From NCBI GenBank assembly GCA_963663395.1, contig OY760226.1:2604001-2668000 (forward strand): a stretch of DNA of 64,000 nucleotides, in the 5' to 3' direction. The notes beneath the pieces were generated by a model. The model did no database searches. It saw only the letters and a list, made by a program, of their open reading frames with translations, and was not told the origin of the DNA. Position 1 is the stretch's first letter, and every line of letters starts with the position of its first letter. This document shows, piece by piece, positions 25,114 to 33,850 of this stretch. Source of the stretch: Azophilus sp963663395. Its GTDB lineage: Bacteria; Pseudomonadota; Gammaproteobacteria; Pseudomonadales; Azotimanducaceae. The position numbers and the translations under genes were made by a program.

Positions 25114-26667
25114 ATGCCGGACATGCTGACCGATCTGGCGAATCGACTGGGCGACAAACCGGCGCTGATAGAAGATCGGCCCGGCGGAGAGGAAATCCGC
25201 TGGAGCTTTACCGAGCTCGAAGCCAACGCGAATCGGCTGGCGAACGTCTTCCTCGAGCTGGGGGTCGAGCCCGGCGACAGGGTCATGTGGTGCGGCCGCA
25301 ACTCGCACTGGCCGGTGGCCTGCGGTCATGCCGCGCGCAAGGTGGGCGCCATCTCCGTGCCGCTGAATTATCGGCTCACCGCGGAGGAAGCGACTTATGT
25401 CGTGCACAACTCCGATGCCAAGGTGGTGCTGGTCGATGCGGAATTCGCACCGCTCTTCGCAAGCATTCGTCCCGAGACGCCGAACGTCGCACAGGTCATT
25501 GTCTACGACGGTAAGGCGGCGTCCGGCCAGCTCGAAGCGGCTTCCCTGATCGGGGGAGCGGACGCCGGGCCGGTGGAAGTGGGTGCGGACCCGTCCGCCG
25601 CGGGCACAATGATCTACACCTCCGGCACCACGGGGAAACCCAAGGGCGCGGTGCGGGCGGGTGGCGGCGGCGACCCCACGCTGATGCAGGAGATGGTCAA
25701 CCTGTTCCGCTGGGGGCCGGACGATGTCTATCTCACCACCGGCCCGCTGTACCACTCGGGGCCGGGCGGCTTCCTGGGGATCGCGCACATGCTGGGCAAC
25801 ACCGCGGTGCTGCAGCGCGCCTTCGATGCCGAAGACTGGCTGAGGCTGCTCGATACCTACGAGGTGACCAGCACCTTCGCGGCGCCGACTCCGGTAAGGC
25901 GCATCTGCCAGCTTGCCGACGATGTTATCGGGAAATACCGGCGCGACCGGCTGCGGATCATGGTTGCCAACGCGGCGCCCTGGTCCTATGCCCTGAAACT
26001 GGACTATCTCGAGCGGTTTCCGGAGGAATCGCTTTTCGAGGTGTACGGCTCCACGGAACTGGGGGTGAACACCATCATGACGCCGGAGTTTCAGCGCGCC
26101 AAGCCGGGGTCCTGCGGCCGGCCCGCCCCGGGTGTCCAGATCCGGCTGTTCCGCGATGACGGCAGCGCGGTCGAAGAAGTACGCGAACCGGGCGAGCTGT
26201 ACGTGCGGACCGAGGGCCAGTTCACCACCTACCACAAGGCCCACGAGAAGTTCATGGAGGACAGGCGGGGCGACTGGCACACGGTGGGCGATGTGGCCTA
26301 TTTCGATGAGGACGGTTTCTATTACATCTGCGACCGCAAGAAGGACATGATCATTTCCGGCGGGGTGAACATATATCCCGCCGAGGTGGAAGGTGTCCTC
26401 GAACTGAGCCCCGACATCCTGGAAGCGGCCGTGTTCGGCATACCGAGCGAGGAGTGGGGAGAGAGCGTGCATGCCGTGGTCGTCGGCAGGGAGGGATCGG
26501 AACTCGATGCTGCCACCGTCCAGGCTTTCGCGCGGGAACATCTTGCCGGGTACAAGATACCGCGATCCGTCACGTTCACCACGGAGATTCCCAAGACCGG
26601 CTCGGGCAAGATCCTGAAACGCGAATTGCGGACGCCGTTCTGGGAGGGACAGGCGGCGTCCGTGTGA
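25114..26667 (+). CDS. Acyl-CoA synthetase (AMP-forming, ANL family)
   Basis: Adenylate-forming ligase of 517 residues, starting at ATG 25114 with GGAGGG 8 nt upstream. The P-loop is YTSGTTGKPKGAV, A5 is VYGSTELGV and the hinge region is WHTVGDVAYFDEDGFYYICDRKKDMI. The C-terminal catalytic lysine is in PKTGSGKILKREL. It is the second of three acyl-CoA synthetases here, of a different subfamily from the one at 8.9 kb. Its stop is 11 nt before a Roadblock-like gene, suggesting one transcript. Confidence 0.9.
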   Translation: MPDMLTDLANRLGDKPALIEDRPGGEEIRWSFTELEANANRLANVFLELGVEPGDRVMWCGRNSHWPVACGHAARKVGAISVPLNYRLTAEEATYVVHNSDAKVVLVDAEFAPLFASIRPETPNVAQVIVYDGKAASGQLEAASLIGGADAGPVEVGADPSAAGTMIYTSGTTGKPKGAVRAGGGGDPTLMQEMVNLFRWGPDDVYLTTGPLYHSGPGGFLGIAHMLGNTAVLQRAFDAEDWLRLLDTYEVTSTFAAPTPVRRICQLADDVIGKYRRDRLRIMVANAAPWSYALKLDYLERFPEESLFEVYGSTELGVNTIMTPEFQRAKPGSCGRPAPGVQIRLFRDDGSAVEEVREPGELYVRTEGQFTTYHKAHEKFMEDRRGDWHTVGDVAYFDEDGFYYICDRKKDMIISGGVNIYPAEVEGVLELSPDILEAAVFGIPSEEWGESVHAVVVGREGSELDAATVQAFAREHLAGYKIPRSVTFTTEIPKTGSGKILKRELRTPFWEGQAASV

Positions 26668-26678
26668 CGGGGGAACAA

Positions 26679-27119
26679 ATGTGGCGTATTGAGTTCAACG
26701 ACGTTTGCGATCAGATCGTCGAGCGCATGGACGGTGCGCTGGGCTGCGCGCTGGTCGACCTTGCAACCGGCCTGCCGCTGGCGCTGTGCGCCCGGTCCGA
26801 TTCGCTGGTCACGACCACGGCGCTGGAGATGATTTCCGCCGCCGCCGTGTCATGTTTCACAGGCAGTGCCGGGGGGCGCCCCGGTACGGACTCCGCCGAT
26901 GAATCCGGCATGGATCTGGAGAACGCTCCGCAGCGTATCCAGGTCACCACGGAACTCACCTACAACTTCATGGCATTGGTACCCGGCGAAGACAGGGTGC
27001 TGCTGGTGCTGATCACCAACCGCGGCGACTCGAACCTGGGGCTGGGCTGGATGGCGGTGCGCCTGGCCCTGGAACACCTGGGCGACGCGCGCGACGACCG
27101 CGCGGCGGACCAGTCGTAA
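26679..27119 (+). CDS. Roadblock/LC7-like protein (paralogue A)
   Basis: A 146-residue protein from ATG 26679 (GGGGGAA just upstream); a GTG overlapping the previous stop would add five residues. The pattern is Roadblock/LC7-like: an N-terminal helix, a strand with GCALVDLATGLPLAL, a helix (TTTALEMISAAAV), a variable Gly/Ser loop, strands RIQVTTELTYNFMALV and RVLLVLITNRGDSNLGLGW, then a final helix. Roadblock proteins usually regulate small GTPases or form platforms; no GTPase is encoded nearby. It shares the NLGLGWMAV-type ending with the convergent gene at 27259-27951, so the two are paralogues. Function unknown. Confidence 0.65.
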   Translation: MWRIEFNDVCDQIVERMDGALGCALVDLATGLPLALCARSDSLVTTTALEMISAAAVSCFTGSAGGRPGTDSADESGMDLENAPQRIQVTTELTYNFMALVPGEDRVLLVLITNRGDSNLGLGWMAVRLALEHLGDARDDRAADQS

Positions 27120-27177
27120 CCGCAGGCCTGACGGGGCTGCGCTCCAGCCCGGCGAGACAACGGTGAGCGGAGGGAAG

Positions 27178-27205
27178 TTGACTCGATTGACAGCCTTGTC
27201 CGCGA
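27178..27205. repeat. Dispersed imperfect repeat, copy A
   Basis: Begins ttgactcgatt and ends tccgcga; about 22 of 28 positions match a second copy at 56848-56875. It lies between the convergent Roadblock genes. Significance is uncertain. Confidence 0.3.
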
Positions 27206-27258
27206 ACACGGCGCATGGACGCTCGTGCTCCGCAATCAGTTCGGGCTGCAGCCGGTCG

Positions 27259-27951
27259 TCACTCCTTGCTGTTCTTGGCTGACCAACGCCACGATTTCTT
27301 GCCCTCCGAGTCCGGCGATTCCGGTTTGACGGCTTCCGCCGTCTCGACGGCTTCGGATGGGGATTGCGCCGATTTGGCAGCGCCCGTGTTGCGCCGTCGC
27401 CTGGCCAGCGGATTGGGCAGGGGTTCCGGGCTGGCCTCTACGGTTGGCGGCGGCACCGGCTTGGGGTCCAGCGCCGCTTCCGACGGCGGCTCCGGCGCGG
27501 GAGGCGCCGTATCGGGAGCGGTGTGCTCGCCGTGAACTCGGGGTGCAACGCCCAGTGATTCCGCGAGCAGGTCCTGTGCCTGGTGAACGGCCATCCAGCC
27601 CAGGCCCAGGGTCAGGGTCTTGTCGGTGCAGAGCACCAGAACGGCATCGTCGCTGCCCGGGATTGCAGCCATGAACTGGTAGTTGTGTGCATTGGTGATC
27701 TGCACCTCACGCACGAAACCTCGCGTCGTGATCAAGCCCGTCGCCAGCGATTGAACGAATTGGTCGACGTACCTGCCCCGAAACAGTTCCTTGCCGGTGC
27801 CAAGCGCGGCGTCCATGTCGGTTGCCTGCAGGGCGGAGCCGGGGCGGCTGGCCGAGGCCAGGGTTCGGTCCGTGTGGAGGTCGAACACCAGGCAGTTCAG
27901 AACCGCCTCATTCTCCGTGATGACACCGTCGCAGATTTCCTGGAGATTCAT
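27259..27951 (-). CDS. Roadblock/LC7-like protein with Pro-rich tail (paralogue B)
   Basis: A 230-residue protein. Residues 1-135 have the same plan as paralogue A: CLVFDLHTDRTLA, then FVREVQITNAHNYQFMAAIPG and AVLVLCTDKTLTLGLGWMAV, ending in a helix. Residues 140-230 are a Pro/Glu/Ala-rich, probably disordered tail with a basic patch (LARRRRN) and a Lys/Trp-rich end (KKSWRWSAKNSKE), the kind of tail that could bind membranes or nucleic acid. Convergent with paralogue A, 139 nt apart. Not assignable to a known named protein. Confidence 0.65.
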   Translation of the reverse strand: MNLQEICDGVITENEAVLNCLVFDLHTDRTLASASRPGSALQATDMDAALGTGKELFRGRYVDQFVQSLATGLITTRGFVREVQITNAHNYQFMAAIPGSDDAVLVLCTDKTLTLGLGWMAVHQAQDLLAESLGVAPRVHGEHTAPDTAPPAPEPPSEAALDPKPVPPPTVEASPEPLPNPLARRRRNTGAAKSAQSPSEAVETAEAVKPESPDSEGKKSWRWSAKNSKE

Positions 27952-28197
27952 TCCTTTTCCCGGTAGTGCCGCAGCCGTCGTCGCCCCTTTGCCGTGAACG
28001 CGCCGGGGCGTTTGCGCGCAGGGGTCAAGGCTTTACCGGATGTTGCATCCCCCATGGAAGTCGGGTCAAGTATGAAGCGGCGGCAGCTTTGGGATGAATC
28101 AGTCCGTCGATAGTCGAGAGACCGGTGAAACCGATTGGACTGTTGTCTTGTCCCGGAGACACTGGGAGGTGGCCGTGAGCGTCTAAACGAGGAAACC

Positions 28198-29955
28198 ATG
28201 ACGCAACTCGATGGGCAAGGGCGGGACGGCGGGCCCGACAGGGACGAGGGCGCGCGACTCGACCGCCGGACGCGCTACGAACGCCGACTCGCCTCACAAC
28301 TCGCCCTGCTTTACCGCCCGGAGGTGTTGCGTGGGCTGACGACGGAGTTGCTCGACCTCGCGCCTTTCCACGCCGATGTCGAGGCTGCCGCCCGCAACGA
28401 CTGCATGCTGATCGTCTATGCCGACACCATCGTCACGGAGGGCGAACCGCCGATCGTGACACTGGAGCGGTTCCTGGGCAACCACGTCGGCGACGTATTC
28501 GGACGGCTGCACGTTCTGCCGTTCTTCCCGTCGTCCTCGGACGACGGTTTCGCCGTCATCGATTACCGGCGCGTCGACCACCGGCTGGGCAGCTGGGAAG
28601 ACGTACGCGCCTTGTCCGAGCGTTACGACATCATGTTCGACCTCGTAATCAATCACTGTTCCCGCGAAAGCCTGTGGTTCGCGGATTTCATTGGCGGCCG
28701 CGACCCGGGCCGGCACTACTTCATCACGCTGCCGGAGGAATCGGATACCAGCGCCGTGGTCCGGCCCAGAACGACCCCGTTGGTCTCCGCCGTGCACACC
28801 TACGGGGGAATCCGTCATGTCTGGAACACTTTCAGCGACGACCAGATCGATCTGGATTTCACCAACCCGGCAGTATTGCGCGAGTTCGTCGACATACTCT
28901 TCTTCTACGTTGCGCGGGGCGCCCGGCTGATTCGGCTGGATGCCATAGCGTTTCTCTGGAAGCGGCTGGGCACGAACTGCATGAGCCTGCCGGAAACCCA
29001 CGCGGTGGTGAGAGTTCTGCGTCTCCTGCTCGATTACGCGCGCTCGGGTGTCCGGCTCATCACGGAGACCAATGTCCCGCACGAGGAGAACCTCAGCTAT
29101 TTCGGCAGCGGGGACGAGGCGCACATGATCTACCAGTTCAGCCTGTCGCCGTTGCTGCTGTACAGCTATGTGTTCGGCGATTCGAGCTACCTGACGGATT
29201 GGGCCGCGCGGCTTGCCCCGCCCCCGGATGGTTCCACCTACGTCAATTTCCTTGCGTCCCACGACGGCATCGGGCTCAGGCCCCTGGAAGGGCTGGTTCC
29301 GGAAGGCGAGGTCGCGCGGCTGGTGGACCGGATGCACGAGCGCGGCGGCTTCGTCACCCTGCGCCAGGCGTCTCGCCGTGAGTCGGGAGATGGGCTCAGG
29401 CCCTACGAGATCAACATTGCGCCAATCTCCGCTTTTGGCGGACGGGTGGAGGACCTGCCGGCCTACCTGGCGGCACACACCTTGCTGCTGAGTTTTCAGG
29501 GCGCCCCGGCCCTGTACATCCATAGTCTGTTGGCGACCCCGAACGACCTCGACCTGGTGGAAGAGACGGGCCGTACCCGGTCGATCAACCGGGGACGGTG
29601 GCAATTGAGCGACCTTGAAAAGCGCCTGGCTGACCCCGCCTCCGCCCAGGCCAGGGCACTCGATCATTTCAAGCGCATCATCGCCTTGCGCAGCGCCCAG
29701 GACGCCTTCGGCCCGGCTGCAGCGCAGAAGGTCCTGTCGGGCCCGCAGGGTGCATTCGTCATGCGTCGGGAAGGAGAACGCCAGTCGATACTGGTGCTCG
29801 CGTCGGTACTCGGGCACGCACAGCGCCTGCCGCGTGCCGGTTTGGGCATTGCGCCCGGATCGTACGTCGACCTGCTCGGCGGAACCCGTGTGCATGTCGG
29901 CAAAAGCATCGTGCTCGGCCCCTATCAGGTGCTCTGGCTCGATGTGAGCGATTGA
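28198..29955 (+). CDS. Glucosylglycerate phosphorylase-like GH13_18 enzyme (sucrose phosphorylase family)
   Basis: A 585-residue alpha-glucoside phosphorylase, starting at ATG 28198 with GAGGAAA upstream. GH13 landmarks: VLPFFPSSSDDGFAVIDY, the region ahead of the catalytic residues FDLVINHCS, the nucleophile Asp in IRLDAIAFLWK, the acid/base Glu in TETNVPHEEN and the ASHDGIG transition-state Asp. Sucrose phosphorylase and glucosylglycerate phosphorylase share this frame. The converging genes encode glucosyl-3-phosphoglycerate synthase and phosphatase, so phosphorolysis of glucosylglycerate is the best guess. Its end overlaps gpgS by 31 bp tail to tail. Confidence 0.85.
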   Translation: MTQLDGQGRDGGPDRDEGARLDRRTRYERRLASQLALLYRPEVLRGLTTELLDLAPFHADVEAAARNDCMLIVYADTIVTEGEPPIVTLERFLGNHVGDVFGRLHVLPFFPSSSDDGFAVIDYRRVDHRLGSWEDVRALSERYDIMFDLVINHCSRESLWFADFIGGRDPGRHYFITLPEESDTSAVVRPRTTPLVSAVHTYGGIRHVWNTFSDDQIDLDFTNPAVLREFVDILFFYVARGARLIRLDAIAFLWKRLGTNCMSLPETHAVVRVLRLLLDYARSGVRLITETNVPHEENLSYFGSGDEAHMIYQFSLSPLLLYSYVFGDSSYLTDWAARLAPPPDGSTYVNFLASHDGIGLRPLEGLVPEGEVARLVDRMHERGGFVTLRQASRRESGDGLRPYEINIAPISAFGGRVEDLPAYLAAHTLLLSFQGAPALYIHSLLATPNDLDLVEETGRTRSINRGRWQLSDLEKRLADPASAQARALDHFKRIIALRSAQDAFGPAAAQKVLSGPQGAFVMRREGERQSILVLASVLGHAQRLPRAGLGIAPGSYVDLLGGTRVHVGKSIVLGPYQVLWLDVSD

Positions 29956-31226
29956 TCGGTGGCTGAGGGCCGGGTGCGGACCTCACGCGATTCGGGCATG
30001 GGGGCGGCGGAAATCTGTACGTGGTCGGCATGAACTGCGTCGATCAGGTCGTCGTAGACGGCCGGGTAGACGCTGGTCACCCGGTGCCAGGAGGGGAGGA
30101 AGGGAATTTCCTCGCCCCCTTCGAGGTAGGACGAACCGGCCTTCAGGATGTTCGTGGCAAAGAGTTCCACGGCCTGTTCCTCGGCGTGGCGGTCGAGGCT
30201 CAGGCCGTTCATCGCGGCGTCATTGGCGTATGACTCGATCAGGTCGAGGGCGATCCGGTAATAGCAGGCCTTGGCCGTTCTGATCGTTCCCGTATCGAAG
30301 ACCACGCCATAAGTAGCCAGTTTCTTGAACAGTGCCTTGGCGATGTCGAGGCTCATGCGCGAGAGCCCGCGGGTGGCATCGTCCGCCGACAGGTCCTGGT
30401 GCTTGTGATCGTAGCTGTCGGCGACCTCGACCTGGCAGATTCGGTTGGTGGCGTAGTTGCGGTACATCTCGGAGAGCAGGCCAACCTCGAGGCTCCAGTC
30501 GGACGGGATGCGCAGGCCGTCGAGCACGCCGAACTGCATGGCGAACTCCCCGGCCAGGGGATAGCGGAAGCTGTCCAGGTAATCGAGGTACGGATGCCCG
30601 CCGGTCAACCGTTTCATGGTGCGGATCAGCGGCGAGACCAGCAGCCGGCAGACGCGCCCGTTCAGCTTCCCGCCCGCTGCACGCGCGTAGTAGCCCTTGC
30701 AGAACTGGTAGCCGAAGTCCGGATTGGCAACGGGGTAGATCAGCCGTGCCAGCATGGCGCGATCGTAGGTGGTGATGTCGCAGTCGTGCAGGGCGACTGC
30801 CCTGGTGTTGGCCATGGCCTGCACGTAGCCGAGGCAGTACCAGACGTTGGCGCCCTTGCCTCGCTCTCGGGGCGCGAGCCCCTCGCCGGCGAGTTTGGCC
30901 TGCACCGCCCTGAGTCTCGGCCCGTCGTTCCAGAGCACGTGGTGCGACTGGGGAAGTACGGAGAAGTAATCGAGAGCGTGGCGAAATTCCGCCTCGCTTG
31001 CCGCATCGAGCCCGATGACGATTTCCGCCAGGTAGGGGACGCGCGCGAGTTCGCTGACGATGTTCGCCAGCGCCGGTTTTTCCAGCTCGGAATAGAGGCA
31101 GGGAAGCACGAGCGCCATCGGGCGTTCCGCGGCGAACCCGCGGAGCTGCGACTCGAGCACCTCGACCGGCTGGTCGCACAGGTTGTGCAGCGTGGTGATG
31201 ATGCCGTTCTGAAAAAAGTCGCTCAT
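29925..31226 (-). CDS. gpgS: Glucosyl-3-phosphoglycerate synthase (GT81)
   Basis: Transfers glucose from a nucleotide sugar to 3-phosphoglycerate, the first step to the compatible solute glucosylglycerate. The 433-residue protein is started at the ATG 31224-31226 that overlaps the phosphatase stop; the longer frame upstream lies inside the phosphatase gene. GT-A motifs are VIGLDAA, RGKGANVWYCLGY and the metal-binding ALHDCDITTY. The acceptor region includes FPLAGEFA-like YPLAGEFAMQFG and SDWSLEVGLLSEMYRN. Second gene of a two-gene minus-strand operon. Confidence 0.88.
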   Translation of the reverse strand: MSDFFQNGIITTLHNLCDQPVEVLESQLRGFAAERPMALVLPCLYSELEKPALANIVSELARVPYLAEIVIGLDAASEAEFRHALDYFSVLPQSHHVLWNDGPRLRAVQAKLAGEGLAPRERGKGANVWYCLGYVQAMANTRAVALHDCDITTYDRAMLARLIYPVANPDFGYQFCKGYYARAAGGKLNGRVCRLLVSPLIRTMKRLTGGHPYLDYLDSFRYPLAGEFAMQFGVLDGLRIPSDWSLEVGLLSEMYRNYATNRICQVEVADSYDHKHQDLSADDATRGLSRMSLDIAKALFKKLATYGVVFDTGTIRTAKACYYRIALDLIESYANDAAMNGLSLDRHAEEQAVELFATNILKAGSSYLEGGEEIPFLPSWHRVTSVYPAVYDDLIDAVHADHVQISAAPMPESREVRTRPSATDQSLTSSQST

Positions 31227-32068
31227 GTGGAATCCACTTCCGGGGAATTCGATTGAATGACGCGGGAGACGCATTTCAGCCAGGCCTCCGGTCCCGGCCC
31301 GGGGGCATGACTGACGGCGGCGTCCTCGGGCAGTACGTACCCTCCGTTCCGGCCCGGAAAGACCAGCGCGAAATCCGCGGTGCGCAGCATTTCCACGTCG
31401 TTGGGCGCATCCCCGCAAGCCAGGGTGACGATCGCCCCCTGCCGGACGCGGGCAAGACGCTGCCTGATCGCCGCCACGGCACCGGCCTTGTTGCGGCCCC
31501 CGGTCACGTGGTGGAACCTGCCGCCGAGATCCAGGTTCAGTCCCAGATCGTCGAGGTCTCTTTCGAACGAACGCAACGCCGCAGCCGATCCCTGCCAGAT
31601 CAGCGGCTCGGAGGTCCTGCGCTGCATGGCGGCTGCCGCGGCGTCCTCGTCGAGGCCGGTGCGGTTCGCAACCTCGGCGGGAGACATGTCTCCGAAACCC
31701 CGGAACCGGTAATCAGGTTTCTCACGGAGCCTGAGCAGGGTCTTGCGAATGCCCCGGTAGTCTGTTCCAGCGCAATCGATCTCGTACCCGTCCTGCCGGT
31801 GTGTGCCCCGGCGCGCGCAGGCAGCAGTTGGCCAGGCGAGCCCGGCGCCGTTTTCGAAGGCGAGAATTGGTTGGCTCTCGCATTGGCCGGCAAGCTGTAC
31901 GCCCTCCGCCAGCGTCTTGCTGGTCGCCAGCACCACCTGCAGCGTGACCGTGCCGCCCGATACCGGTGGAAGCCCGGGCAGGGAGTCGATAGCGGCCGCC
32001 GCCGCCTCGATCGGGTATCCATCGTCGAGCAGCGTGCCGTCCAGGTCTGTGGCGATCAGCCATTGCAT
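31223..32068 (-). CDS. Glucosyl-/mannosyl-3-phosphoglycerate phosphatase (HAD, MPGP family)
   Basis: HAD phosphatase of 281 residues that would remove the phosphate from glucosyl-3-phosphoglycerate to give glucosylglycerate. Motif I is DLDGTLLDD (residues 8-16), motif II is VVLATSKT, and the MPGP feature ILAFENGAG follows. The lysine region is VTGGRNKAGAVAAI and motif IV is VTLACGDAPNDVEML. The stop overlaps the gpgS start by 4 nt (ATGA). Together they form the two-step synthesis route. Confidence 0.87.
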   Translation of the reverse strand: MQWLIATDLDGTLLDDGYPIEAAAAAIDSLPGLPPVSGGTVTLQVVLATSKTLAEGVQLAGQCESQPILAFENGAGLAWPTAACARRGTHRQDGYEIDCAGTDYRGIRKTLLRLREKPDYRFRGFGDMSPAEVANRTGLDEDAAAAAMQRRTSEPLIWQGSAAALRSFERDLDDLGLNLDLGGRFHHVTGGRNKAGAVAAIRQRLARVRQGAIVTLACGDAPNDVEMLRTADFALVFPGRNGGYVLPEDAAVSHAPGPGPEAWLKCVSRVIQSNSPEVDST

Positions 32069-32316
32069 AAGGCGCGTCTGTCACCGGCCCGTGTCGACGG
32101 CGTTCCGAATTCAAACGGCGGCAATCGAGCCCACTTCGACACTGGTATGCAAGGACTGAGCCAGATTGGTGCTCAGGCCGGAGCCGTACCGCATGCCCGC
32201 TCTCGGCGTCCGGAAAGCCCGTATCGGCATGGTTTTCAAGAGGCTAATGTCTGAAAGCTCAAGAAGTTGCGCACCATGGCGGTGCATGGGGTCGCCGCCC
32301 GCCACAGCTTGGTGCG

Positions 32317-33834
32317 CTATGTGGGCGCCGCCGAATCGTCCCGAAGCGCAACGAACAGGGAGACCGTCATCGCCACGGCGATTGCGAGCACCGGCAGGGA
32401 AACCACCAGCACGGCGGACTGCACGGCGCGCAGGCCGCCGATCAGCATCAGCGCCAGCGGCAGCACCATCAGGGCGAATGCCCAGAACACCCGGTGCCAG
32501 CGTTGCGGGTTGGAACCGGCGGGCAGGCGCCGGGTGGCGGCGGCGGCGATGGAATAGGAGGCGGAGTCGTAGGTGGTGGCGACGAATATGAAGGCCATCA
32601 CCACGAAGGCGAGCAGGGGCAGCGGTTGCAGGGGCAGGGCCTGCACGACGGCGGCGATGGCGGTGTCGGCCTGGCCGGCGGTGACCAGCTCCTGCACCGG
32701 CACCAGCCCCTCCATGTCCATCCACATGGCGGTGTTGCCGAGCGCGATGTAGAAGATGGCGCAGCCCAGGGTGCCGAATCCCACCATGCCGAAGATCAGT
32801 TGCCTGAGCGTCCGGCCCCGGGAGATGCGGGTGACGAAGATGCCCACGTAGGGCCCGTAGGCCAGCCACCAGGCCCAGTAGAAGATGCTCCAGTCCTCGA
32901 CGAAACCGGTTTCAAGAATCGGGTCTGTCCAGGTGTTCAGCCGGATGAAATCCTGCGTCATGAGCCCGAGGCTGTTGGTGCCGAGCTTCAGGGAAAAGAG
33001 GGTGGGGCCGGCCAGCAGGACGAAGGCGGCGAACAGCCCGGCGATGCCTACGTTGATGTCGCTGAAGCGCTTGATGCCCTTGTCGAGCCCCAGGTAGACG
33101 CTGAATGCGAACATCGCCACCGCGATGAGGGCCACCGACACGTCCATGGCGCCGGATTCCTCGATGTCGAACAGCGCGCTGATGCAGGCCCCGATCATGG
33201 GGGTCGCAAGCCCGAGGGAAGTTCCGGCGCCGCCGACCAGGGCGATGATGAACACGAAGTCCACCACGCGGCCGAGGGGACGTTGCGCCACGTCGTTACC
33301 GGCGATGCCGGCCAGGGAAGTTGACAGGCGCAGTTGCGGAATCTTGCGTTGGTAGTAGGGGTAGGCAATAGCCACCGCCGGCAGGCAGTAGATGCACCAG
33401 GCGGAGAAGCCCCAGTGAAAGATGCCGTAGGTTGCAGCCCATTCGCGCGCCTCGGGCGCCTCGGAAGACAGGCCGAACGGCGGCGTATCGAGATAATAGG
33501 CCCACTCGATGGGCGACCAGTACAGCAGGCCCCCGCCGATGCCGGCGCAGAACAGCATGCCCATCCAGGAGATGTTGGAGTAGGCCGGCCGGGCATCGTC
33601 CCCGCCCAAGCGCTTGTTGCCGTACTTGCCGAGCGCCAGCACGCCCAGTACCACGGCCGACGCCAGTGTCATCCACTGGTAGAGCAGGCCGAAGTTGCCG
33701 GCGATGAAATCGTAGGTGTCGGAGACCGCGTCCGACGCCTGCTCGGGCGCCAGGATGATGGGAATGCAGGCGGCGGCGATCAGCCCGGCGCTGGCGCCAA
33801 AAATGATCTTGTCGATTTGCGGTTGGGACTGCAT
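32317..33834 (-). CDS. BCCT family transporter (betaine/choline/carnitine type)
   Basis: Secondary transporter of 505 residues with about 12 hydrophobic segments. It imports quaternary-ammonium osmolytes or related compounds in characterised relatives. Family signatures are MLFCAGIGGGLLYWSPIEWAYY in TM3-4 and the Trp-rich EDWSIFYWAWWLAYGPYVGIFVTRISRGRT (substrate box, TM8). The start is placed at ATG 33832-33834; a longer start would overlap the esterase. Downstream of the carboxylesterase by 16 nt and next to the glucosylglycerate genes, consistent with osmolyte handling. Confidence 0.88.
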   Translation of the reverse strand: MQSQPQIDKIIFGASAGLIAAACIPIILAPEQASDAVSDTYDFIAGNFGLLYQWMTLASAVVLGVLALGKYGNKRLGGDDARPAYSNISWMGMLFCAGIGGGLLYWSPIEWAYYLDTPPFGLSSEAPEAREWAATYGIFHWGFSAWCIYCLPAVAIAYPYYQRKIPQLRLSTSLAGIAGNDVAQRPLGRVVDFVFIIALVGGAGTSLGLATPMIGACISALFDIEESGAMDVSVALIAVAMFAFSVYLGLDKGIKRFSDINVGIAGLFAAFVLLAGPTLFSLKLGTNSLGLMTQDFIRLNTWTDPILETGFVEDWSIFYWAWWLAYGPYVGIFVTRISRGRTLRQLIFGMVGFGTLGCAIFYIALGNTAMWMDMEGLVPVQELVTAGQADTAIAAVVQALPLQPLPLLAFVVMAFIFVATTYDSASYSIAAAATRRLPAGSNPQRWHRVFWAFALMVLPLALMLIGGLRAVQSAVLVVSLPVLAIAVAMTVSLFVALRDDSAAPT

Positions 33835-33850
33835 GGCCTCGCAAGCGCCC

